Below are positions 7,230 to 13,977 of a stretch of 18,982 bases of DNA, piece by piece. Positions within the stretch are counted from its first letter, which is position 1. The number at the start of each line of letters is the position of its first letter. The notes under the pieces were generated by a model. It was not told the origin of the DNA. It saw only the letters and a list, made by a program, of their open reading frames with translations, and did no database searches. The position numbers were made by a program, and so were the translations under genes. The DNA lies in assembly GCA_023390955.1 (NCBI GenBank), contig JAEWBW010000131.1, forward strand, positions 1-18,982, given 5' to 3'. Origin of the DNA: Pseudomonadota bacterium. GTDB lineage: Bacteria; Pseudomonadota; Alphaproteobacteria; Rhizobiales; Xanthobacteraceae.

Positions 7230-7254
7230 GGAACTGGGCCTTGCCGCAGACGTT
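7230..7254 (+). promoter_or_regulatory. EcfG-type (general stress) promoter for MFS-otsB(-otsA)
   Basis: GGAAC (7230-7234), a 16-base spacer, then CGTT (7251-7254) is an exact match to the EcfG/RpoE2 consensus of alphaproteobacteria. It would start a transcript near 7262 with a ~90-nt leader to the MFS start codon. Trehalose genes are known general-stress targets in several rhizobia and methylobacteria, which fits. The site is predicted from sequence only. Confidence 0.7.
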
Positions 7255-7352
7255 GTCGCAGGTGGCAGGCGAAATGCCGCAACCCCCATGATCGGACCGA
7301 CCCCGTCCACTCTGTGAAGCGGGGATACTGGCTTTGGTCAGATGACAACGCG

Positions 7353-8834
7353 ATGGATGTGCAGCAAACCTCAGCACTGAATCTTGCTCCCGCGGTCGTA
7401 TCAACGAGCGCTGCGGCCGATCGCGTCATCGAGACATCGATCCCGTCACGCCTTGACGCCTTGTCCTGGAGCGGTTTTCACACCCGCGTCGTGCTGGCGC
7501 TCGGCATCACCTGGATTCTCGACGGGCTTGAGGTGACCCTTGCCGGCGCGCTGTCGGGCGCTCTGAAGCAAAGCCCGACATTGCAGTTCTCCAACCTCGA
7601 TCTCGGCCTTGCGAACTCCGCCTATCTTGCCGGCGCCGTACTCGGTGCGCTCGGTTTCGGCTGGCTCACCGATCGCATCGGGCGCAAGAAGCTGTTCTTC
7701 ATCACGCTCGCGGTCTACCTGACCGCGACGGCAGCGACTGCGCTGTCCTGGAACATCACGAGCTACGCGCTGTTCCGCTTCCTTACCGGTGCCGGCATCG
7801 GCGGCGAATACACCGCAATCAATTCGACCATTCAGGAATTGGTGCCGGCGCGCTATCGCGGCTGGACCGATCTCGTCATCAACGGCAGCTTCTGGATCGG
7901 CGCCGCCATGGGGGCGGTCGCGGCAATCGTCCTGCTCGATCCCGCCTTCCTCGCGCCCGATCACGGCTGGCGCCTTGCCTATCTGATCGGCGCTGCCATC
8001 GGCCTCGTCGTGCTGCTGATGCGGATGTGGATTCCCGAGAGCCCGCGCTGGCTGATGATCCATGGCCGGCCCGACCAGGCCCACGCCATCGTCGACGAGA
8101 TCGAGCGTTCCGCGGCCGGCCGTCAGCAGACCGGAGATTTCCCGAAGATCCGCATCAAGATGCGTGATCACACCCCGCTTCGTGAGGTCATGACCACGCT
8201 GTTCTCGACCTATCGCCAGCGGGCGCTGGTCGGGCTCGCGCTGATGGTGGCGCAGGCGTTCTTCTACAATGCGATCTTCTTCACCTTCGCGCTGATGCTG
8301 ACCGATTTCTACGGCATCGGCGCCGACAATGTCGGCTGGTACCTGCTGCCATTCGCCGCCGGCAATTTCCTCGGTCCCCTGCTGCTCGGCCGCCTGTTCG
8401 ACACGCTGGGCCGGCGTGTCATGATCGTGCTCACCTATGGCGTCTCCGGCGTGCTGCTCGCTCTGTCCGGCTATCTCTTTTCGATCGGCGCGTTGAGCGC
8501 GCAGGGACAGACCATTGCCTGGATGATCATCTTCTTCTTTGCGTCACCGGCCGCGAGCGCGGCCTATCTCACCGTCAGCGAGACCTTCCCCCTGGAGGTG
8601 CGGGCGCTCGCGATTGCGGTGTTCTACGCGGTCGGCACCGGTATCGGTGGCGTCGTGGGGCCTGCGCTGTTCGGCGTGCTGATCGATACCGGCTCGCGCA
8701 ACAGCGTGTTCGCGGGCTACCTGCTGGGGTCCGTGCTGATGATCGCGGCGGCCGGCGTAGCGTGGCGCTATGCCGTCGCCGCCGAGCGAAAATCGCTCGA
8801 ACATGTCGCACGACCGCTTGCTGCCATGGAGTAG
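7353..8834 (+). CDS. MFS transporter (sugar-porter-like), first gene of the trehalose cluster
   Basis: This is a 493-aa major facilitator superfamily permease with about 12 membrane segments and a ~45-residue cytoplasmic N-terminus. Visible signatures are GWLTDRIGRKKLF (loop 2-3 motif A), RFLTGAGIGGEY (segment 4-5), PESPRWLMIHGRP (the sugar/metabolite-porter motif before the central loop) and GPLLLGRLFDTLGRR (second-half motif A). Start ATG 7353 is chosen because the reading after it resembles the family N-terminus. The ribosome site is weak, and an in-frame GTG at 7314 is a poorer alternative. otsB starts 3 bp after its stop, so the two are translationally linked. Substrate is not readable from sequence. 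Context allows a sugar, trehalose-related compound or other stress metabolite, and the frame could equally carry an organic-acid porter. Confidence 0.88.
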   Translation: MDVQQTSALNLAPAVVSTSAAADRVIETSIPSRLDALSWSGFHTRVVLALGITWILDGLEVTLAGALSGALKQSPTLQFSNLDLGLANSAYLAGAVLGALGFGWLTDRIGRKKLFFITLAVYLTATAATALSWNITSYALFRFLTGAGIGGEYTAINSTIQELVPARYRGWTDLVINGSFWIGAAMGAVAAIVLLDPAFLAPDHGWRLAYLIGAAIGLVVLLMRMWIPESPRWLMIHGRPDQAHAIVDEIERSAAGRQQTGDFPKIRIKMRDHTPLREVMTTLFSTYRQRALVGLALMVAQAFFYNAIFFTFALMLTDFYGIGADNVGWYLLPFAAGNFLGPLLLGRLFDTLGRRVMIVLTYGVSGVLLALSGYLFSIGALSAQGQTIAWMIIFFFASPAASAAYLTVSETFPLEVRALAIAVFYAVGTGIGGVVGPALFGVLIDTGSRNSVFAGYLLGSVLMIAAAGVAWRYAVAAERKSLEHVARPLAAME

Positions 8835-8837
8835 ACT

Positions 8838-9659
8838 ATGAAATCAGAACTGGCGGAAATGATAGAGAACGACGAGCGGACCATGCCGAACGAGAAGCCC
8901 GACGCCGTGCCGGTGCCGCACGCCCTGGTGCCGCATCTCAGCGAGACCGCGATCCTGCTCGATATCGACGGGACGCTGCTCGAATTGATGCCGACGCCGC
9001 GCGAAGTATGGGTGCCGCCGGGGCTGTCGGCCACGCTCAACGGGCTCGTTCAGCAGACCTCCGGCGCGCTGGCACTGGTCAGCGGGCGCTCGCTCAACGA
9101 CATCGACCTGATCTTCGCGCCGGACGTCTACCGTGCGGTCGGCGGTCACGGTGCGGAGATGCGCCTGTCGCCCGACAGCGAGGCGGATGCTGCGCATGCT
9201 CCGCCGATGGACAAGGAGCTGAAGCGACGGCTGGCGGCGATCGCAAAGCTCTCCCCCGGCATTCTGCTCGAGGACAAGGGCTATTCGCTGGCGCTGCACT
9301 ATCGCCTCGCGCCACACGCCGAGAAGGCGATTTATGAAGCAGTCTCGCTGATCCGCGCGGACCTGCCCAACGCGCCGATCGAAGTGCTGCCTGGCAAGTT
9401 CGTTTGCGAGATCAAGCATTCCGGTTTCACCAAGGCGAGCGGTGTGCGCGAGCTGATGACGCATGAGCCCTTCAGGGGACGTCGTCCGATCTTCATCGGC
9501 GACGACGTCACCGACGAAACCGTGTTCGCGATCATGCCCGACATGAACGGGCTGTCGTTCTCCGTCGGTCGTCGCGCCATCGGCGTCGATGGTCACTTCG
9601 ATTCACCGAGCGATGTGCGCGAGTTCCTCGCCAAATTACTCGAACCGAACCGAAGGTAA
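8838..9659 (+). CDS. otsB: Trehalose-6-phosphate phosphatase
   Basis: OtsB removes phosphate from trehalose-6-phosphate to give trehalose, the second step of the OtsAB pathway in the cytoplasm. It is 273 aa, normal for the family. HAD motif I is LLDIDGTLLE with nucleophile Asp42 and acid/base Asp44. SGR follows at 82-84, FTKASGV supplies Lys199, and GDDVTDE (221-227) is the Mg-binding motif IV. ATG 8838 has GGAG 6 bases upstream, within the end of the MFS gene; a later ATG at 8883 would still keep the catalytic domain. It is followed by a 240-bp gap before otsA, so otsA may have both read-through and its own promoter. Confidence 0.96.
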   Translation: MKSELAEMIENDERTMPNEKPDAVPVPHALVPHLSETAILLDIDGTLLELMPTPREVWVPPGLSATLNGLVQQTSGALALVSGRSLNDIDLIFAPDVYRAVGGHGAEMRLSPDSEADAAHAPPMDKELKRRLAAIAKLSPGILLEDKGYSLALHYRLAPHAEKAIYEAVSLIRADLPNAPIEVLPGKFVCEIKHSGFTKASGVRELMTHEPFRGRRPIFIGDDVTDETVFAIMPDMNGLSFSVGRRAIGVDGHFDSPSDVREFLAKLLEPNRR

Positions 9660-9726
9660 AAGCAAGGCAGCGCCACCGCGCAGCCATATTGGGCGACGGA
9701 ACCCGTTCGCGCGTCGATGTTCCGCG

Positions 9727-9745
9727 TTGCGCAACATTTGCGCAA
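9727..9745. promoter_or_regulatory. Two palindromic octamers TTGCGCAA 3 bp apart, upstream of otsA
   Basis: TTGCGCAA-CAT-TTGCGCAA lies 68 bp after otsB and about 155 bp before otsA. Each octamer is a perfect palindrome and their centres are 11 bp apart, one helical turn, so two dimers could bind side by side on one DNA face. A related TTTGCGCGG follows at 9755. It is a candidate operator; the regulator is unknown. Confidence 0.35.
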
Positions 9746-9842
9746 AAAGCTGTCTTTGCGCGGGATTCCTTCAATTCACACACAAAAACCGGTTCCAACG
9801 CGCACGCCTGATTTTGGTTTCAATTCGTTGAAACCATGATCC

Positions 9843-9867
9843 GGAACCATATTGATGAACGTCAGTT
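9843..9867 (+). promoter_or_regulatory. Weaker EcfG-like promoter directly before otsA
   Basis: GGAAC (9843-9847), 16 bases, then AGTT (9864-9867) matches the EcfG consensus except the first -10 base. Predicted transcription start is near 9875, leaving a ~25-nt leader that still contains the AGGAGG ribosome site. It would let otsA respond to stress independently of the upstream genes. Confidence 0.45.
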
Positions 9868-9899
9868 AAACGTGACGGAATAACAGGAGGGGACGACCT

Positions 9900-11363
9900 G
9901 TGAATCTCGTCGTCGTTTCGAACCGCGTTTCGCGCGGCAAGCCTAATGAACCCATGACTGGCGGCCTTGCGGCCGCGCTGCTTCCCGTGGTGGAACATTC
10001 GGGTGCGATCTGGGTGGGTTCTTCGGGCCGCGTGCGCGATGGTCATCAGAAAGAACCTTTCGCCGAAGTCGAGGCGCTCGGAACCGGCGCCATCGCGACG
10101 CTGGATCTGCCGGCGGCGCATTATGGCGGCTATTACGAAGGCTTCGCCAATTCGGCGCTGTGGCCGGCGCTGCATTCGCGCAGCGACCTGATCCGCGTCT
10201 CGCATGGCGATTATGTCAGCTATCGTGAGGTGAACGCGTTCATGGCGCGCGCGCTGCAGCGCTTCCGCAAGCCACAGACCGCGTTCTGGGTGCAGGATTA
10301 TCATTTCCTCGCGCTCGGCGCGGAGCTGCGCGATCTCGGCGTCGACGATCCCATCGGCTTTTTCCTGCATACGCCGTGGCCCGTGGTCGCGGTGATGCAG
10401 GGCGTGCCGCATCATCGCGAGCTGATCGAGGCGATGCTCGCCTATGATCTGCTCGGCTTCCAGACCAATGAAGATTGCCAGAACTTCCTCGCCTATGCCG
10501 GGCAGGAGCTTGGGCTGACGGTCGAGGATGGCGTGGTGCTGTCGCGGCTTGGCCGCACGCGCTGCGAGGTATTTCCGATCAGCATCGATGCGGAGAAGTT
10601 CGCGCAATATGCCGCGAAGTCGGTGTCGCATCCCGATGTGTCGCGGCTCCGAAAGAGCCTCAACGGCGAGAAGCTCGCCATCGGCGTCGACCGGCTCGAT
10701 TATTCGAAGGGCCTCGTCAACCGCATCAGCGCGTTCGACCGTCTCTGGACCGACCGGCCGCAGCTGGCGCGCGCCGTCTCGCTGCTGCAGATCGCGAACC
10801 CCTCGCGCGGCGGCATCGAGGCCTATGGCAATCTGCAGAACGACGTTGCGCGCCTCGTCAGCGACGTCAACGGCCGCCACGGTGAGGTCGACTGGACGCC
10901 GATCCGCTATCTCAACAAGGGCTTTAGCCAGGCCGTGCTCGCGGGCCTCTATCGCACCGCGCAGATCGGCGTGGTGACGCCGCTGCATGACGGCATGAAT
11001 CTTGTCGCGAAGGAATATGTCGCGGCCCAGAATCCTGCCGATCCCGGCGTGCTGGTGCTGTCGAAATTCGCCGGCGCCGCCAACGAGCTCGACACCGCAC
11101 TGCAGGTCAACCCGCACGACATCGACGGCATGGCGCGCGCGATCGCGATTGCCGCGTCCATGCCGCTCACCGAGCGCAAGATGCGCTGGGAAGCGATGAT
11201 GAAGACGCTGCGCGGCCACACCATCCAGCAATGGTCGTCCGACTTCGTCGCGGAGTTGGAAAAGTGCCGCACCGAGAAGGCCGCCGAGGCGCCGCTGGCC
11301 GCGCAGCCCCCGCAGGCGCTGCGCTGGCTGAAGTCGGCGATCTCGGGTGTGAGGCTGATGTAG
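9900..11363 (+). CDS. otsA: Alpha,alpha-trehalose-phosphate synthase (UDP-forming)
   Basis: OtsA joins glucose from UDP-glucose to glucose-6-phosphate, giving trehalose-6-phosphate for OtsB. It is a 487-aa GT-B fold, GT20 family enzyme (E. coli OtsA is 474 aa). It begins MNLVVVSNRVSRGK; MTGGLAAAL forms the N-terminal substrate loop. WVQDYHFLALG and FFLHTPWP follow, then GVDRLDYSKGL with Arg265 and Lys270 (phosphate contacts), and DGMNLVAKEY with Glu372 (nucleotide-sugar contact). All key residues are present. The GTG start is fixed by AGGAGG with good spacing and by the family N-terminus. Gene order otsB-otsA with the MFS gene upstream indicates a trehalose/stress cluster. Confidence 0.97.
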   Translation: MNLVVVSNRVSRGKPNEPMTGGLAAALLPVVEHSGAIWVGSSGRVRDGHQKEPFAEVEALGTGAIATLDLPAAHYGGYYEGFANSALWPALHSRSDLIRVSHGDYVSYREVNAFMARALQRFRKPQTAFWVQDYHFLALGAELRDLGVDDPIGFFLHTPWPVVAVMQGVPHHRELIEAMLAYDLLGFQTNEDCQNFLAYAGQELGLTVEDGVVLSRLGRTRCEVFPISIDAEKFAQYAAKSVSHPDVSRLRKSLNGEKLAIGVDRLDYSKGLVNRISAFDRLWTDRPQLARAVSLLQIANPSRGGIEAYGNLQNDVARLVSDVNGRHGEVDWTPIRYLNKGFSQAVLAGLYRTAQIGVVTPLHDGMNLVAKEYVAAQNPADPGVLVLSKFAGAANELDTALQVNPHDIDGMARAIAIAASMPLTERKMRWEAMMKTLRGHTIQQWSSDFVAELEKCRTEKAAEAPLAAQPPQALRWLKSAISGVRLM

Positions 11364-11399
11364 GAGCGGTCTCCCACGTCGCATCGCGGTCTAACCACT

Positions 11400-11421
11400 C
11401 GTCGTTGCGCTCGCAATGACG
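11400..11421. terminator. Inverted repeat after otsA, possible terminator / dispersed repeat
   Basis: CGTCGTTGCG (11400-11409) and CGCAATGACG (11412-11421) pair at 9 of 10 positions, 37 bp after the otsA stop. No T-run follows. The CGTCATTGCG core is, from memory, a common intergenic repeat in this group. It lies between otsA and the convergent small secreted-protein gene, so a bidirectional terminator role is plausible. Confidence 0.4.
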
Positions 11422-11443
11422 GAGAGGGAGCGGGGCGCCGCCC

Positions 11444-11782
11444 TCAATAACAATACGACACGCCGTCCAGCACGGCGCAGCGCCGCTTGTTCGGTGCATT
11501 GGGATCGTCGAGCGGCACCACGCCGCTGCCCTGGCCGACGAACACGCCCTGCCCGACCTTCACCGAAGATTTGTTGCCGATGATCACGCTCTGATGCGGC
11601 GATGAGCTCGAGCGGGTGCCGTCGGGCCAGATGATGGCATCGCCCGACAGCACCCCGCGCCGCCCGTCATCGCAGCTGACGTCGACGCCCTGGCGCGTGC
11701 AGGTCTGGGCCTGGGCCGGGGCGGATGCGAGCGCGGCGGCGGCGAGAAGGCTGGCCGCGGCGATGGCTTTGAAGCTGCTCAT
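11444..11782 (-). CDS. Small secreted protein, function unknown
   Basis: This is a 112-aa protein with a clear Sec signal peptide: MSSFK, a run of Ala/Leu, and an APAQAQ cleavage region near residue 26. The mature part is about 86 residues with Cys28, Cys37, Cys103 and Cys111, an even number suggesting two disulfides in the periplasm or outside. The middle (GDAIIWPDGTRSSSSPHQSVIIGNKSSVKVGQGVFVGQG) is Gly/Ser/Val-rich and likely beta-structured. I recognise no named domain. The ATG follows GGAAGAG with a 6-base spacer. It is convergent with otsA and divergent from tRNA-Ser; no EcfG motif is seen upstream. Confidence 0.75.
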   Translation of the reverse strand: MSSFKAIAAASLLAAAALASAPAQAQTCTRQGVDVSCDDGRRGVLSGDAIIWPDGTRSSSSPHQSVIIGNKSSVKVGQGVFVGQGSGVVPLDDPNAPNKRRCAVLDGVSYCY

Positions 11783-11981
11783 GATGTCTCTTCCGGCCCT
11801 TCGTCGGCTCTGTCTGGAGAATCGTCGTTCCAGGGCGGCCTCCGGTTCAGTGATCCGGCACCCCAGAGAGGTGGCTGATTGCGGATATTATCGTTTATTC
11901 ACAATATCTTAGCGAAATTCTCCGCGATCTTTCCGCAGTCCCTTGCAAAATCGGCGGCGTCCCTTCAAGAGAGGGCGCTCC

Positions 11982-12071
11982 GGAGAGATGGCCGAGTGGC
12001 TTAAGGCGCACGCTTGGAAAGCGTGTGTGCGGGAAACCGTACCGTGGGTTCGAATCCCACTCTCTCCGCCA
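11982..12071 (+). tRNA. tRNA-Ser (GGA anticodon)
   Basis: The 7-bp acceptor stem GGAGAGA/TCTCTCC (11982-11988 with 12061-12067) is perfect. D-arm is GGCCGAGTGGCTTAAGGC. Anticodon stem CACGC/GCGTG encloses loop TTGGAAA with anticodon GGA at 12016-12018, reading UCC and UCU serine codons. A long variable arm (TGCGGGAAACCGTA), typical of serine tRNAs, precedes the T-arm GTGGG-TTCGAAT-CCCAC. Discriminator G is at 12068 and the CCA end is encoded (12069-12071). No duplicated 3' end is seen nearby, so there is no sign of an integrated element. Confidence 0.98.
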
Positions 12072-12108
12072 CCTCATTTGGCGGCCATTCCCCAAAATTC
12101 CGTGCGTC

Positions 12109-13296
12109 TCATGCAGCCCCCCGCCGCGGTGGCCCCGCGAACGTAAATTGCCGCATGTCGATGTCGTCGGGGATGGTCTCGCCAAGCGCTAGCTTCGCCA
12201 GAACTTCACCGATGCCGCCGGAATGCTTGAAGCCGTGGCCCGAGCACGGTGAGGCCACGATGACATTCCCCATGTCCGGATGGCGATCGATGATGAAGCG
12301 CGCATCCTCGACCTTCGTGTAGAGGCAGACTTCGGCCCTGACGCAGTGTGAGGTCACGCCGTTGAAGAACGGCTCGACATAGGTCTCGAACATCACGCGC
12401 CGTTCGTCCTCGGATACGACCCGGGATACGCTCTCGGGCGTGTCTTCGGCCAGCTCCTGTTCCGTTGCGACCTTCATGCCGTCGGACACGCCGCCGAGCG
12501 CAGGGAGCCCATAGATGTTCTGGTCGCGATCCGGGACCATCCAGATGAAGACCGGAAAGTTTTCCGGCCGGTACATGTCCAGCGCTTTCCGGTCGGCAAG
12601 TGCGAACCAGTACAACACCTGGCGCTGCACCTTCAGTTCGACAGGCGAGCGCAGCAGTTGCGGCAGCCAGGGCCCCGCCGTGATGATGAGCTGACCGGCG
12701 TGATAGACACCACGATCCGTGACGACGCGAACGCCGCCGGATACGCTCTCATAGGAGATGACACGCTCTTGGATCCTGATCTCGGCCTTGTGCTGCCGTG
12801 CGCGGACGAGCTGCGCACGGATGCATGCTTCGGGCATCACGTATCCGCTGTTCCGGTCGTAATAGACCTTCTCGTCGTCCGCGACCCGGAACCCGGGATG
12901 CCGGGCCATCAGTTCGGCCGGTGACAGGCGCTCATAGCTGACGCCGGCAAGATCGGCCGCCTCCTCGGTTGTTTCGACAAAGCGGAGATTGCTGTGTCGA
13001 TGCGCGCCGCGCGGACCGCCGATGACGGCAAGCCCGTTCAGCCTCATGAGCTCGACATCGAGCTGCTCTTCGAGCTCAACCCAGATACGATGGGAGCGCT
13101 TTGCGAGCGCCGAATACATCGGACCTTCGCCACAGGCGATGCGCGTGATGCGGCTCTCGCCATGCGTCGAGCCGAGGCGGTGCGGCGGATCATATTGATC
13201 GATGCCCAGTACGCTCACGTTTCGTGACGCGAGCTGATAAAGCGCCGAGGAGCCCATGGCGCCGAGACCGAGTACGATCACGTCGTATTGCGTCAT
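12109..13296 (-). CDS. Monomeric sarcosine oxidase / N-methyltryptophan oxidase-like FAD enzyme
   Basis: This flavoenzyme of the DAO superfamily, MSOX/SolA group, oxidatively demethylates secondary amino acids such as sarcosine or N-methyl-tryptophan to amine, formaldehyde and H2O2. It is 395 aa (family ~370-390). VLGLGAMGSSAL (~9-20) is the FAD dinucleotide motif. RLGSTHGESRITRIA is the family flavin-contact segment. Cys324 in VCLYTKVEDARF aligns with the Cys that binds FAD covalently in MSOX, and SGHGFKHSGGIGEVLAKLA is the C-terminal signature. The start has AGGAG about 13 bases upstream, rather far. It lies 26 bp downstream of the DUF1801 gene on the same strand and may be co-transcribed. 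The exact substrate cannot be told. It is convergent with tRNA-Ser. Confidence 0.9.
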   Translation of the reverse strand: MTQYDVIVLGLGAMGSSALYQLASRNVSVLGIDQYDPPHRLGSTHGESRITRIACGEGPMYSALAKRSHRIWVELEEQLDVELMRLNGLAVIGGPRGAHRHSNLRFVETTEEAADLAGVSYERLSPAELMARHPGFRVADDEKVYYDRNSGYVMPEACIRAQLVRARQHKAEIRIQERVISYESVSGGVRVVTDRGVYHAGQLIITAGPWLPQLLRSPVELKVQRQVLYWFALADRKALDMYRPENFPVFIWMVPDRDQNIYGLPALGGVSDGMKVATEQELAEDTPESVSRVVSEDERRVMFETYVEPFFNGVTSHCVRAEVCLYTKVEDARFIIDRHPDMGNVIVASPCSGHGFKHSGGIGEVLAKLALGETIPDDIDMRQFTFAGPPRRGAA

Positions 13297-13322
13297 CTTG
13301 TCCCGCTTCTCCTGGGATCACG

Positions 13323-13793
13323 TTATTCCGGCCGTGCTTCGCGTCTTGCCTCGTAGGTCGCGTCCGTCAGGAAGATCGTCTGCGCTTCGCGGAGAAGCGC
13401 CTTTAAAGCCTCGACATCGAGATCGTCGAATGTCTCGAAGCTGAAATTGTTGCGTCCCATCTTGAGCTCGCCGAGCTTGTCTTCATAGCGCGCGGTGACG
13501 GGCTCTCCGTTCCGCCGCACGGCGAAGTAGACGCTGATATAGCTCTTCTGCAGGGCGACGCCGATGACGGGCCAGGGCGTGGTCTTGCCTGCCTTGGTCG
13601 TGTAGCTGGATTTGCCATAGCCGAGCATCTTCATCCGCATTCCGGCTTCGCCCTCGGGCGTCCCGGCGTGGAAATGCGGTGTCAGCTTAGGAACTGTCTT
13701 GCGAATGAGCGCGTCGAGCTTTTGCAGGTCGGGTTTGCGGGCCGGATCGAACGCCAGATACGCCTTCGCGCTGTCGACATCGATTTTGAACAT
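13323..13793 (-). CDS. DUF1801 domain protein
   Basis: A 156-aa protein from ATG 13793, which begins MFKIDVDSAKAYLAFDP. The longer in-frame reading to 14393 crosses the amidase gene on the other strand and is not credible. GGGGAGC lies 9 bases before the ATG. The pattern (LDALIRKTVPKL, GYGKSSY, WPVIGVALQKSYISVYFAV, GRNNFSFETFDDLD) matches the DUF1801/YdhG-like family, small alpha-beta proteins similar in fold to frataxin-like YjbR. Their function is not established. It is followed by the sarcosine-oxidase-like gene and divergent from the amidase across a 184-bp region in which I see no strong promoter or operator. Confidence 0.85.
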   Translation of the reverse strand: MFKIDVDSAKAYLAFDPARKPDLQKLDALIRKTVPKLTPHFHAGTPEGEAGMRMKMLGYGKSSYTTKAGKTTPWPVIGVALQKSYISVYFAVRRNGEPVTARYEDKLGELKMGRNNFSFETFDDLDVEALKALLREAQTIFLTDATYEARREARPE

Positions 13794-13977
13794 TTCAAAA
13801 ATGCTCCCCGGGCAGTGCGGAGCATCCTGCAAGCAGCTCCCCTTGGCAATCGAAAGGCACGTCAGTCGCTGACAATTCGCCGCATCGGTGTGCTGTTGCA
13901 GCGCCCATGCATATTCGCGCCTGTACACGGTCGCCGACGGCCCATAACCTCCACCGCGCAAATTCAGGAGATGCGAC

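Noticed and set aside
9698..9728. GGAAC and CGTT after otsB as an EcfG promoter
   Set aside because: The spacer is 22 bases, outside the 16-17 range.
9771..11384. 537-codon minus-strand frame opposite otsA
   Set aside because: It covers otsA, which has all catalytic motifs; the minus frame has low-complexity His/Arg/Ala content and no motif.
11982..12071. tRNA-Ser as an attachment site of an integrated element
   Set aside because: No integrase, no repeat of the tRNA 3' end and no change in gene style is visible on either side.
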